From the NCBI GenBank assembly GCA_937872275.1, contig CALMSE010000094.1, positions 1 through 18,628 of the forward strand: a stretch of 18,628 bases of DNA, in the 5' to 3' direction. The notes beneath the pieces are model-generated. The model saw only the letters and a list, made by a program, of their open reading frames with translations. It made no database searches and was not told where the DNA came from. How positions within the stretch are numbered: the stretch's first letter is position 1; each line of letters opens with the position of its first letter. Positions 6,318-14,308 of this stretch are shown here, one piece after another. The position numbers and the translations under genes are program-made. Origin of the DNA: an uncultured Leucobacter sp. (GTDB lineage Bacteria > Actinomycetota > Actinomycetes > Actinomycetales > Microbacteriaceae).

Positions 6318-9300
6318 GAGCCGGCCCTCCCGATCGCGTCGATCCCGATGAAGAGCGGCGCCTTCTCAGCGCCGAGCGCGGGAGCGGTCGAGGCGCCGAC
6401 GCCCCAGTTCTCCCCCGCCTCGAGCGAGGCCGGATCCGCCGCCGCCCGCAGCTCGATCGTCGTGGCGAGGGTCTCGCCCGCGATGAGCTCGGCGTGCGCC
6501 GCGAGCGCGCGCTCATGCTCCGGCGCGGCGCCGAGCACGAGCACGATGCGGTCGCTCACGTCCAGCCCAGCGTTCTTGCGCGCCTCCTGCACCGCGCGGA
6601 TCGCGTCCCTGGCGACGCCCTCGGCCTCGAGCTCGGGGGTCGTCCCGGTGCGCAGCAGCACGAAGCCCCCGCCGGGGAGGAGGCCGATGGCCTCGCGATC
6701 CGCCCCCGCATCGTCCTCCGTCCGCCCGCCGGAGACCGAGAGCGTGAGCTCGTACTCGTGCGGCTCGAGCGTGATGCCGCCCGCGGTCACGACGCCGCCG
6801 GCCTCGCTCCAGTCGCCCGCCTTCGCGGCCCTGATGACGACCTGCACGTCCTTCCCGAGGCGCGGACCCGCGGCGCGCGCGTTCACGGCGAGCGTGTGCA
6901 CGATGCCGTGCTTCTCGGCGCTGCTCTGCTCGCCGTCGCCGCCGTCCTTCAGCCGCTTCAGCTTCACCTTCTTGACGTTGAGCTCCTCGCGCAGGATCTG
7001 GGCGAAGGGCTTCAGCGCGTCCTTGCGAGCCGTGACGACCGTGAGCCTCGCGAGCGGCAGCCGCACGCGCAGACGGTTCGCCTTGCGCAGCGCGAGCGCC
7101 TGCGAGGTGACCTGCCGCAGCTCGTCCATGGCGGCGATGAGCTCGTCGTCGCTCGGGAACGCATCCGCGTCCGGCCAGTCCTCGAGATGCACCGAGCGGC
7201 CGCCGGTGAGCCCCCGCCAGATCTCCTCGGTGACGAGGGGGGCGAGCGGCGCCGCGACTCGGGCGAGCGTCTCGAGCACGGTGTAGAGCGTGTCGAAGGC
7301 CCGCCGGTTCGAGGCCTTGCCGTTCTTCCCGTGCACGCCCTCCCAGAATCGGTCGCGCGAGCGGCGCACGTACCAGTTGGTCAGCACCTCGGCGAACTCG
7401 CGCAGCGCTTCGGCCGCGGTCGTCGTGTCGAGGCCCTCGAGGTGGGCCCCGACCTCGCGCACGAGCGCGCCCGTCTTCGCGAGGATGTAGCGGTCGAGCG
7501 GATCGTCGCTGTCGGTGCGCCACTCGGCCTCGAGGCCGTCGGCGTTCGCGTAGAGGGTGAAGAAGTACCAGGTGCTCCACAGCGGCAGGATGAACTGCCG
7601 CACGCCCTCGCGGATGCCCTCCTCGGTGACGATGAGGTTGCCGCCCCGGACCACGGGCGAGGCCATGAGGAACCAGCGCATCGCATCCGAGCCGTCGCGG
7701 TGGAAGACCTCGTTCACGTCCGGGTAGTTGCGCAGCGACTTCGACATCTTGTTGCCGTCGGAGCCGAGCACGATGCCGTGGCTGATCACGTTCCTGAATG
7801 CGGGCCGGTCGAAGAGCGCCGTCGCGAGCACGTGCATCACGTAGAACCAGCCGCGGGTCTGGCCGATGTACTCGACGATGAAGTCGGCCGGTTGATGCGT
7901 GTCGAACCACTCGCGGTTCTCGAACGGATAGTGCGCCTGGGCGAACGGCATCGATCCCGAGTCGAACCAGACGTCGAAGACGTCCTCGATGCGGCGCATG
8001 GTGGATCGGCCCGTCGGATCGTCGGGGTTCGGCCGCGTGAGCGAGTCGATGTAGGGGCGATGCAGGTCGACCTCGCCGGACTCGTTCAGCGGCAGCTCGC
8101 CGAAGTCGCGCTCGAGCTCTTCGAGCGAGCCGTAGACGTCGACGCGGGGGTGCTCGGGGTCGTCGCTCTTCCACACCGGGATCGGGCTGCCCCAGTAGCG
8201 GTTGCGGCTCACGGACCAGTCGCGCGCGCCCTCGAGCCACTTGCCGAACTGGCCGTGCTTCACGTTCCCCGGCACCCAGGTGATCTCTTCGTTCGTCTCG
8301 AGCATGCGCTGCTTCAGTTCGGTGACGCGCACGAACCAGCTCGACACGGCCTTGTAGATGAGCGGGTTGCGGCAGCGCCAGCAGTGCGGGTAGCTGTGCT
8401 CGTAGCTCGCCTCGCGCAGCAGCCGGCCGCGCTCGCGGATGATGCGGATCAGCGGCCGGTTGGCCTCCATCCAGAGCGAGCCCGCGACGTCGGCGACCGA
8501 CGGCAGGAAGCGCCCGCCGTCGTCGAGGCTCACGATGACGGGGATGCCGGCCTCGCCGGTGATCCGCATGTCGTCCTCGCCGTACGCGGGCGCCTGATGC
8601 ACGATGCCGGTGCCGTCGGTCGTCGACACGTAGTCGTCGACGAGGATCCGCCAGGCGCGCTCCGTGCCCCACGTCTCCGCGTCCGCGTAGTAGTCGAAGA
8701 GGCGCTCGTATTCGACGTCCTCGAGCTCGCGGCCGAGGATCGTGCGCTCGACCGCATCGCGCGCCTCCTGCGCGCTCCCGTAGCCGAGCTCCTTCGCATG
8801 GGCGCCCACCAGATCCAGCGCCAGCAGGAAGCTGCCGGTCGCGGAGCCCGCCGAGGTCGCCGGCACCACCGCGTACTCGATCGCGGGGCCGACGGCGAGG
8901 GCGAGATTCGTGGGCAGCGTCCAGGGCGTCGTGGTCCAGGCGAGTGCGCGAACGCCCTCGATCCCGAGCTCGGCCGCCTTCGCCCCGGTCAGGGGGAAGG
9001 TCACCGTGACCGAGGGATCCTGCCGCATCTGGTAGACGTCGTCGTCCATGCGCAGCTCGTGGTTCGAGAGCGGGGTCTCGTCGCGCCAGCAATAGGGCAG
9101 CACGCGGTGTCCCTCGTACGCGAGCCCCTTCCCGTACAGCTCCTTGAAGGCCCAGATGACGCTCTCCATGAAGCCGAGGTTCAGGGTCTTGTAGTCGTTC
9201 TCGAAGTCGACCCAGCGCGCCTGGCGGGTGACGTACTCCTCCCACTCCTTGGTGTAGAAGAGCACCGACTCGCGCGCCTTGGCGTTGAAGGCGGCGATCC

Positions 9301-9688
9301 CCATCTCCTCGATCTCGCTCTTCTCGGTGATGCCGAGCTGCTTCATCGCCTCGAGCTCCGCGGGCAGGCCGTGCGTGTCCCAGCCGAAGCGGCGCTCGAC
9401 CTTCTTCCCGCGCATGGTCTGGAACCGCGGGAAGACGTCCTTGGCGTAGCCCGTCAGCAGGTGGCCGTAGTGCGGCAGGCCGTTGGCGAAGGGGGGGCCG
9501 TCGTTGAACACCCACTCGGGGCCGCCTTCGCGGCGGCGGATCGACTCGCGGAAGGTGTCATCGGCCTTCCAGTAGTCGAGCACGCGCGTCTCGATCTCGG
9601 GGAAGGAGGGCGAGGGGGACACTCCGAACGCCGCCCCGGGCGCGGCGTGCTTGGGCGTCTTCGCGCTCGACTGCTTGGGGTACGGCAT
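6314..9688 (-). CDS. ileS: Isoleucyl-tRNA synthetase, type 2 (eukaryote-like)
   Basis: A 1124-residue class Ia synthetase that charges tRNA-Ile with isoleucine and edits valine. A ~25-residue Ser/Pro/Ala-rich N-terminal extension precedes the Rossmann fold. The HIGH motif is H73-Y-G-H76 in [15 protein letters not shown], followed by [10 protein letters not shown] at 102-111. The CP1 editing domain includes [12 protein letters not shown] and later [16 protein letters not shown]. The KMSKS loop is at 647-651 (codons 7736-7750) in [13 protein letters not shown]. Total length, these motif variants and the absence of a C-terminal zinc finger identify the type 2 (IleRS2) class, common in actinobacteria and poorly sensitive to mupirocin. 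GGAGGA lies six bases before the ATG. Expression is predicted to be controlled by the T-box leader upstream. It heads the ileS-folC-DUF4233 unit. Confidence 0.98.
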   Translation of the reverse strand: MPYPKQSSAKTPKHAAPGAAFGVSPSPSFPEIETRVLDYWKADDTFRESIRRREGGPEWVFNDGPPFANGLPHYGHLLTGYAKDVFPRFQTMRGKKVERRFGWDTHGLPAELEAMKQLGITEKSEIEEMGIAAFNAKARESVLFYTKEWEEYVTRQARWVDFENDYKTLNLGFMESVIWAFKELYGKGLAYEGHRVLPYCWRDETPLSNHELRMDDDVYQMRQDPSVTVTFPLTGAKAAELGIEGVRALAWTTTPWTLPTNLALAVGPAIEYAVVPATSAGSATGSFLLALDLVGAHAKELGYGSAQEARDAVERTILGRELEDVEYERLFDYYADAETWGTERAWRILVDDYVSTTDGTGIVHQAPAYGEDDMRITGEAGIPVIVSLDDGGRFLPSVADVAGSLWMEANRPLIRIIRERGRLLREASYEHSYPHCWRCRNPLIYKAVSSWFVRVTELKQRMLETNEEITWVPGNVKHGQFGKWLEGARDWSVSRNRYWGSPIPVWKSDDPEHPRVDVYGSLEELERDFGELPLNESGEVDLHRPYIDSLTRPNPDDPTGRSTMRRIEDVFDVWFDSGSMPFAQAHYPFENREWFDTHQPADFIVEYIGQTRGWFYVMHVLATALFDRPAFRNVISHGIVLGSDGNKMSKSLRNYPDVNEVFHRDGSDAMRWFLMASPVVRGGNLIVTEEGIREGVRQFILPLWSTWYFFTLYANADGLEAEWRTDSDDPLDRYILAKTGALVREVGAHLEGLDTTTAAEALREFAEVLTNWYVRRSRDRFWEGVHGKNGKASNRRAFDTLYTVLETLARVAAPLAPLVTEEIWRGLTGGRSVHLEDWPDADAFPSDDELIAAMDELRQVTSQALALRKANRLRVRLPLARLTVVTARKDALKPFAQILREELNVKKVKLKRLKDGGDGEQSSAEKHGIVHTLAVNARAAGPRLGKDVQVVIRAAKAGDWSEAGGVVTAGGITLEPHEYELTLSVSGGRTEDDAGADREAIGLLPGGGFVLLRTGTTPELEAEGVARDAIRAVQEARKNAGLDVSDRIVLVLGAAPEHERALAAHAELIAGETLATTIELRAAADPASLEAGENWGVGASTAPALGAEKAPLFIGIDAIGRAGS

Positions 9689-9694
9689 CTGCGA

Positions 9695-9931
9695 TCCTCC
9701 GGTGGGCGGCGGTTGGTGCGTTCCTCGCCGGGACGAGGGGCGGACGCTCGATCCACTCCCCGCGGTACCACCCCGCTTGCCGCGATCCGCCTCAAGCGCT
9801 GGCCAGGGCGGATCGGACCACTTCGTTCGGCTATGACGGGCCGCACCCGTTCGGTTCTACTGGGCGGATCGGGTCGCCCCTCGCCGCCGTTCTTCCGAAG
9901 ACTCCCCGGTGATGGCCGGTTCGCAGTCGCT
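9695..9931 (-). promoter_or_regulatory. T-box riboswitch of ileS (translational type)
   Basis: The leader RNA senses uncharged tRNA-Ile. Visible parts, 5' to 3' on the minus strand: a short Stem I with specifier AUC (complement of 9911-9913) in GCCAUCACCGGGGAG; a stem pairing 9807-9815 with 9783-9791, nine perfect base pairs; and the T-box GGGGUGGUACCGCG (9761-9774). In that box the bulge UGGUACC (9764-9770) is flanked by GCG/CGC (9761-9763 with 9740-9742) and GGGG/CCCU (9771-9774 with 9736-9739), as in the canonical antiterminator/antisequestrator. UGGU is complementary to the 3' ACCA of tRNA-Ile. No terminator with a U-run follows. The ribosome site GGAGGA (9695-9700) lies downstream, and a CCUC at about 9735-9738 could pair with its GAGG, so control is probably at translation initiation, as in other actinobacterial ileS T-boxes. 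The exact switching pairs are inferred. Confidence 0.93.
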
Positions 9932-9938
9932 GCCGAGA

Positions 9939-9944
9939 ATTCTA
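9939..9944 (-). promoter_or_regulatory. ileS promoter -10 box (TAGAAT)
   Basis: TAGAAT on the minus strand is five of six with TATAAT and lies about 26 bases before the specifier codon. This places the start of transcription near 9932, just before Stem I of the T-box. The -35 region is weak (GGTTCC-like at the right spacing). Confidence 0.65.
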
Positions 9945-10041
9945 GCCCACCCGGCCCGGGCGGAACCACACCGGGCTATGGTGGCCTGCAAGGCAGGGCC
10001 GCCGCGGCGCGAGCGGGCGGCGGAGGGGAAGGAGTGTCGTC

Positions 10042-10707
10042 ATGCAGCGGGACAGAGGCCGGGAGCGCACCAGGCGAGTCGCCGCCCTCCTCGGAGCCGG
10101 CGTGGTGATCGGCATCATCATCTGGATCGACGTCTCGACCGGGGTCTGGCAGGATCTGGTGATCGTCGCCGGCCTCGCGGCGGGGCTCGTGACCTTCCTG
10201 CTCACGGTGCTGGTGCTGGACCGCGTGCTCGCCCGATCCGCGGCGCGGCGCTGGGCCCCGGTGAACCGGCTGGCGCTGTCGGAGTTCCTGCACGCGATCG
10301 CCGACGAGGAGCGCAGCGAGGTCTCGCGGGGCGTCGTGGTGCCGCGCTCGATATCGCCGGTGGATCCCGGGTGCAGCGGAGAGGGGGTGCACGCCGAGCT
10401 CGACCGCATCCGCGAGCAGCTGGTCGCGGAGCGCCGCACGCTCTCCGACACCCTGAGCCGGTGGACCGGATTCCTCGCCTCGAGCGGAGACAACGAGGTC
10501 GTGCTGCTGCACGTCGCGGAGATCGCGCTGACGCTCGACCGGGTGCGCGACGCGACCCTCGAGGTCGAGACGCATCAGCACGACGCCCTGCGGCGGGCCG
10601 AGCTCGAGGCCGGGATCGCCTCGTGCAATGCGGCGTTCTCCCGACTCGCCGCCGAGCTGGGCGACCGCCTCGCGCTGAACCGCGCGGTCGCCGCCTCCCG
10701 GGTCTGA
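10042..10707 (+). CDS. Unknown two-helix membrane protein with a long cytoplasmic helical domain
   Basis: Family not recognised. The product is 221 residues: a basic N-terminus (RDRGRERTRR), transmembrane segments at about 13-29 and 39-59 joined by a short loop, an arginine-rich stop-transfer (RVLARSAARR), and a C-terminal domain rich in Glu, Arg, Leu and Ala. Its stretch of about 115-215 looks helical and possibly coiled (HAELDRIREQLVAERRTLSD, then ALRRAELEAG). By the positive-inside rule both ends should be cytoplasmic. AAGGAG sits seven bases before the ATG, which supports the start. It diverges from ileS, whose leader occupies the 353-base gap, and lies 107 bases before valS, which has its own promoter candidate. 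It is probably a single-gene transcript. TATGGT at 9977-9982 is a possible -10 but has no clear -35. Confidence 0.82.
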   Translation: MQRDRGRERTRRVAALLGAGVVIGIIIWIDVSTGVWQDLVIVAGLAAGLVTFLLTVLVLDRVLARSAARRWAPVNRLALSEFLHAIADEERSEVSRGVVVPRSISPVDPGCSGEGVHAELDRIREQLVAERRTLSDTLSRWTGFLASSGDNEVVLLHVAEIALTLDRVRDATLEVETHQHDALRRAELEAGIASCNAAFSRLAAELGDRLALNRAVAASRV

Positions 10708-10718
10708 GATCACCGGGG

Positions 10719-10724
10719 TAGACT
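10719..10724 (+). promoter_or_regulatory. Candidate valS promoter (-10 TAGACT)
   Basis: TAGACT fits the TANNNT pattern and lies 91 bases before the valS ATG, just after the upstream gene ends. It would give a leader of about 85 bases containing the nested inverted repeats. The -35 is not convincing. Confidence 0.5.
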
Positions 10725-10742
10725 GGCGGGGTTCCCCATTCA

Positions 10743-10787
10743 GGCACCAGGGCCGGCGGCGCACGCCGGGACCGACGACGCGGTGCC
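10743..10787 (+). other. Nested hairpin in the valS 5' leader
   Basis: An outer six-base stem pairs GGCACC (10743-10748) with GGTGCC (10782-10787). Inside it a second perfect six-base stem pairs CCGGCG (10753-10758) with CGCCGG (10764-10769) around a five-base loop. The structure ends 16 bases before the valS ribosome site GGAG (10804-10807). It has no T-box GGUACC motif. A regulatory role is possible; chance folding in GC-rich DNA is the alternative. Confidence 0.45.
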
Positions 10788-10814
10788 GCCCATAGCGATC
10801 CACGGAGCCCCTGC

Positions 10815-13418
10815 ATGAGCGCGATCCCCGACAAGCCCCAACTCGAAGGCCTCGAAGCGAAATGGGGCAAGGTCTGGGAGGAGCAGGGCACCTACCGCTT
10901 CGATCGCGAAGGGGCGGATCGCGACGGCGTCTACAGCATCGACACTCCCCCGCCCACCGCCTCGGGCTCGCTGCACGTCGGGCACGTCTTCAGCTACACC
11001 CACACCGACACGGTCGCTCGCTACCAGCGCATGCGCGGCAAGCGGGTGTTCTACCCGATGGGCTGGGACGACAACGGCCTGCCCACCGAGCGCCGGGTGC
11101 AGAACTACTACGGGGTGCGCTGCGATCCCTCGCTCCCCTATGTCGAAGGCTTCGTGCCCCCGCACGAGGGCGGCGACGGCAAGAGCGTCAAGGCCGCGGA
11201 TCAGCAGCCCGTCTCGCGCCGCAACTTCATCGAGCTGTGCGAGCGCCTGACGGTCGAGGACGAGAAGCAGTTCGAGGACCTCTGGCGCACCCTGGGACTC
11301 TCGGTCGACTGGTCGCAGAGCTACCGCACCATCGGAGACGAGTCGCTGCGCGCCTCGCAGCTCGCCTTCGTGCGCAATGTGCAGCGCGGCGAGGCCTACC
11401 AGGCGCAGGCGCCGACGCTGTGGGACGTCACCTTCCGCACCGCGGTGGCCCAGGCGGAGCTCGAGGATCGGGATCAGCCCGGCGCCTACCACACGCTGCA
11501 CTTCCACCGCACGGACTCGAGCGGCGCGGTCGGCGAGGGCGACCTCCTCATCGACACGACCAGGCCCGAGCTGCTCCCGGCTTGCGTCGCCCTCGTGGCC
11601 CACCCCGACGACGAGCGCTATCAGCCGCTCTTCGGCACGACCGTGCGCACCCCGCTCTTCGACGTCGAGGTGCCCGTCGTCGCGCACCACCTCGCGCAGC
11701 CCGACAAGGGCACCGGCATCGCCATGATCTGCACCTTCGGCGACGTCACCGATGTCGTCTGGTGGCGCGAGCTGCAGCTGCCGAGCCGCAGCGTGCTGGG
11801 CTTCGACGGCCGCCTCGTCAGCGAGGCCCCCGAGGCGATCGAGAGCGAAGCCGGACGGGAGGCCTACGCCCAGCTCGCCGGCAAGACCGTGTTCAGCGCC
11901 AAGCAGGCCGTGGTGGAGCTGCTGCAGGCCTCTGGCGAGCTGAGCGGCGAGATCCGCACGATCACCCACCCGGTGAAGTTCTTCGAGAAGGGCGACCGCC
12001 CGCTCGAGATCGTCTCGACCCGTCAGTGGTACATCACGAACAGCGCCCACGACGAGGCCCTGCGCGAGCGACTGCTCGCCCACGGGCGCGAGCTCGACTG
12101 GCACCCGGAGTTCATGCGGGTGCGCTACGAGAACTGGGTCGAGGGCCTCTCGGGCGACTGGCTCATCTCGCGGCAGCGCTTCTTCGGTGTGCCGATCCCC
12201 GTCTGGTACCCGCTCGACGCCGACGGCAACCCGGTCTACGACGAGCCGATCCTGCCCGCCGAGAGCCAGCTGCCCGTCGACCCCTCGAGCGATGTGCCCG
12301 CGGGCTACACCGAGGCGCAGCGCGGCGTCGCCGGCGGCTTCCAGGGCGAAGTCGATGTCATGGACACGTGGGCGACCTCCTCGCTCACCCCGCAGCTCGC
12401 GGGCGGCTGGGAGCGCGACCCCGAGCTCTTCGGGCTCGTCTACCCGTACGACCTGCGCCCCCAGGGCCAGGACATCATCCGGACCTGGCTGTTCTCGACG
12501 CTGCTGCGCTCGGAGCTCGAGGAGGGGCGACTGCCGTGGCGGCACGCCGGCATCTCGGGCTGGATCCTCGATCCCGACCGCAAGAAGATGTCGAAGTCGA
12601 AGGGCAACGTCGTCACCCCGGCCGGCATGCTCGAGCAGCACGGCTCTGACGCGGTGCGCTATTGGGCGGCCTCGGCGAAGCTCGGCACCGACGCGGCCTT
12701 CGACCCGCAGAACCCGACGCAGATCAAGATCGGCCGCCGCCTCGCGATCAAGCTGCTGAACGCGGCCAAGTTCGCGCTCGGCTTCGACGCCGCGGGCGCC
12801 GGCCTCGTCACCGAGCCCCTCGACCGCTCGATGCTCGCGGGGCTCGCCCGGGTCGTCGAGGAGGCGACCCGCGCTTTCGACGCCTACGACCACGCGCGCG
12901 CGCTCGAACTCGCCGAGTCGTTCTTCTGGACCTTCTGCGACGACTACCTCGAGCTCGTGAAGGAGCGCGCCCACGGCGGCGAGGGGCAGTCGCAGGCCTC
13001 GGCGGTGACCGCGCTGCGCGCCGCGCTCTCGATCTTCGCCAGGCTGCTCGCCCCGTTCCTCCCCTACGCGAGCGAGGAGGTCTGGTCGTGGATGGCCGAG
13101 GGCTCGGTGCACACGGCCGACTGGCCGCTCGCCTCAGAGCTGACCGCTCTCGCGGGTGACGACGCCGACGCCGAGCTGCTCGGCCTCGTGGGCGCGGCGC
13201 TCGTCGGCGTCCGCGGGGCGAAGACCGCCGCGAAGGCCTCGCAGAAGACTCCGGTCGAGCTCGCCGTCGTGCAGGCTCCCGAGGCGTCGGCCGAACGGCT
13301 GCGCCTCGCCGCCGCGGATCTCGCCGCGGTGGGCCGCATCGCCGAGCTCCGCATCGAGGCCGCACCGGTCGACGCGGTCGCGGTCGCGGAGATCCGGCTC
13401 GAGCAGGCCGAGGCCTAG
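10815..13418 (+). CDS. valS: Valyl-tRNA synthetase, archaeal-like type
   Basis: An 867-residue class Ia synthetase that charges tRNA-Val and hydrolyses mischarged Thr-tRNA. HIGH is H54-V-G-H57 in SGSLHVGHVFSYTHTD. It is followed by GWDDNGLPTERRVQNYYGV in place of the usual bacterial ValRS run near LPGTDHAGIATQ. The editing domain contains DTTRPELLPACVALVAHPDD. KMSKS begins at Lys591 in DRKKMSKSKGNVVTP. DLRPQGQDIIRTWLFSTLLRS is also characteristic of this group. The anticodon-binding domain follows, but the C-terminal coiled-coil arm of E. coli-type ValRS is absent, which explains the shorter chain (E. coli about 950). GGAG lies seven bases before the ATG. Two small genes follow on the same strand, the first 14 bases away, so this is probably a three-gene operon. 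ValRS is strongly preferred over other class Ia synthetases from these motifs and the editing-site sequence. Confidence 0.96.
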   Translation: MSAIPDKPQLEGLEAKWGKVWEEQGTYRFDREGADRDGVYSIDTPPPTASGSLHVGHVFSYTHTDTVARYQRMRGKRVFYPMGWDDNGLPTERRVQNYYGVRCDPSLPYVEGFVPPHEGGDGKSVKAADQQPVSRRNFIELCERLTVEDEKQFEDLWRTLGLSVDWSQSYRTIGDESLRASQLAFVRNVQRGEAYQAQAPTLWDVTFRTAVAQAELEDRDQPGAYHTLHFHRTDSSGAVGEGDLLIDTTRPELLPACVALVAHPDDERYQPLFGTTVRTPLFDVEVPVVAHHLAQPDKGTGIAMICTFGDVTDVVWWRELQLPSRSVLGFDGRLVSEAPEAIESEAGREAYAQLAGKTVFSAKQAVVELLQASGELSGEIRTITHPVKFFEKGDRPLEIVSTRQWYITNSAHDEALRERLLAHGRELDWHPEFMRVRYENWVEGLSGDWLISRQRFFGVPIPVWYPLDADGNPVYDEPILPAESQLPVDPSSDVPAGYTEAQRGVAGGFQGEVDVMDTWATSSLTPQLAGGWERDPELFGLVYPYDLRPQGQDIIRTWLFSTLLRSELEEGRLPWRHAGISGWILDPDRKKMSKSKGNVVTPAGMLEQHGSDAVRYWAASAKLGTDAAFDPQNPTQIKIGRRLAIKLLNAAKFALGFDAAGAGLVTEPLDRSMLAGLARVVEEATRAFDAYDHARALELAESFFWTFCDDYLELVKERAHGGEGQSQASAVTALRAALSIFARLLAPFLPYASEEVWSWMAEGSVHTADWPLASELTALAGDDADAELLGLVGAALVGVRGAKTAAKASQKTPVELAVVQAPEASAERLRLAAADLAAVGRIAELRIEAAPVDAVAVAEIRLEQAEA

Positions 13419-13432
13419 CAGGAGCACGGGCC

Positions 13433-13690
13433 ATGAGACTCGGAGCACGGTGGCGGGTGGGCGATCCGCCCCATCCCGGCGTGCCCGAGGAGATGCATGC
13501 CGAGATCGCAACCCAGGAGGCGGCGCATCCCGGCGCCGGATCATGGACGCTCACGTGGCTCGAGGGCCGACCCCGCTGCGCGCTCGACGGGCTGCTCGTC
13601 GTGACGCTCTCTCCGGATGGCGACGTGGTGCTCGACGCGCTCTCCTCCGAGGGCGCCGGCGAAGACGAAGACGACGACTGGTTGGAATGA
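13433..13690 (+). CDS. Small acidic-tailed hypothetical protein downstream of valS
   Basis: An 85-residue soluble protein without a recognised function. It has a compact middle with SWTLTWLEGRPRCALDGLLVVTL (about 37-59) that looks like beta-strands, and an acidic C-terminal tail, EGAGEDEDDDWLE. It has no signal peptide or membrane segment. AGGAG eight bases before the ATG supports the start. It sits 14 bases after valS and its stop overlaps an upstream candidate start of the lipoprotein gene as ATGA, so the three genes are probably one transcript. Its role cannot be inferred beyond co-expression with ValRS. Confidence 0.8.
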   Translation: MRLGARWRVGDPPHPGVPEEMHAEIATQEAAHPGAGSWTLTWLEGRPRCALDGLLVVTLSPDGDVVLDALSSEGAGEDEDDDWLE

Positions 13691-13698
13691 GGATCGCC

Positions 13699-14199
13699 AT
13701 GCATCACGCATCACGGGGCATCCGCGGGGCGGCCGCGGCCGCGGCCGCGCTGTCCCTGCTCTTCGGCCTCGCCGCCTGCGCTCCCGAGGATGCGCCCGTC
13801 GCGGGCCAGGGCGGCAAGGACGCCGATGCCTCGCAGCAGGAGAGCAGCTGGAGCGAACCCGATCCGGGCTTCGAGGCCGAGCAGCGGCAGACCGAACTGC
13901 CCGAGAGCTTCCCCCGGGATGAGTTCCCGCTGCCCGAGGGAGCGGTGATCTCCGACACCGGCGAGCGCGACGGGGGCTGGTTCCTCGTGCTCGTCGCGGA
14001 GAGCGAGGCCGACTCGCAGGTGCTCTGGGAGACGGTGATCGCCTCGGCCGGGCTCGTCGCCCAAGGGGAACCCGCGGAGACCACGGAGGGAGGCATCGCC
14101 CTCGACTTCGAGGCCCCCGCGCTCCGGGTGTTCGCATTGACCATCCCGCAGCCCGACGGCACGGTGCTGCTGAACTACGAGCTCAGCCGGGTCGGCTGA
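13699..14199 (+). CDS. Small secreted lipoprotein of unknown function
   Basis: A 166-residue predicted lipoprotein. The signal peptide has HHASRGIRG, then an alanine-rich hydrophobic core, and ends in the lipobox GLAAC with Cys27. A Gln/Ser/Glu/Asp-rich linker follows to about residue 75. A small domain then begins PRDEFPLPEGAVISDTGERD and ends TIPQPDGTVLLNYELSRVG, with a beta-rich look. The domain is not recognised. ATG 13699 has GAGG six bases upstream; the ATG at 13687, which overlaps the previous stop, has a poorer site and would add four residues. The alanine run is encoded by a tandem GGCCGC repeat (13731-13748). The gene ends before a probable terminator shared with convergent clpX. 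Confidence 0.82.
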   Translation: MHHASRGIRGAAAAAAALSLLFGLAACAPEDAPVAGQGGKDADASQQESSWSEPDPGFEAEQRQTELPESFPRDEFPLPEGAVISDTGERDGGWFLVLVAESEADSQVLWETVIASAGLVAQGEPAETTEGGIALDFEAPALRVFALTIPQPDGTVLLNYELSRVG

Positions 14200-14200
14200 G

Positions 14201-14228
14201 CGGGACCCGGCCTCGCTCGGCGGTCCCG
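14201..14228 (+). terminator. Probable terminator after the valS operon
   Basis: CGGGACC (14201-14207) pairs with GGTCCCG (14222-14228), seven perfect base pairs starting two bases after the lipoprotein stop, with a 14-base loop. There is no T-run, as is common in high-GC actinobacteria. It lies between convergent genes and might act from both sides. Confidence 0.5.
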
Positions 14229-14281
14229 GATCGCGGAGTCCGCCCCGCAGACGGGCCTCGGTGCTCTCGAGACGGCTCCAG

Positions 14282-14296
14282 CCATCCTCGGGATGG
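14282..14296 (-). terminator. Possible clpX terminator
   Basis: CCATCC (14282-14287) and GGATGG (14291-14296) form a perfect six-base stem with a three-base loop, 12 bases past the clpX stop codon on the minus strand. It is short and lacks a T-run, so confidence is low. Confidence 0.35.
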
Positions 14297-14308
14297 GGCG
14301 GAGAAGCC

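Noticed and set aside
4995..7286. Plus-strand open frame of about 760 codons over folC and the end of ileS
   Set aside because: Antisense shadow of two well-defined enzymes; no ribosome site or recognisable domain.
6494..10108. Plus-strand open frame of about 1200 codons over ileS
   Set aside because: It is in exact antisense codon register with ileS, whose lack of TTA/CTA/TCA codons keeps it open. Its translation is Arg/Val/His/Leu-rich with no domain, while the minus strand encodes an unmistakable IleRS.
10740..13112. Minus-strand open frame of about 790 codons over valS
   Set aside because: Antisense shadow of valS with the same compositional artefact.
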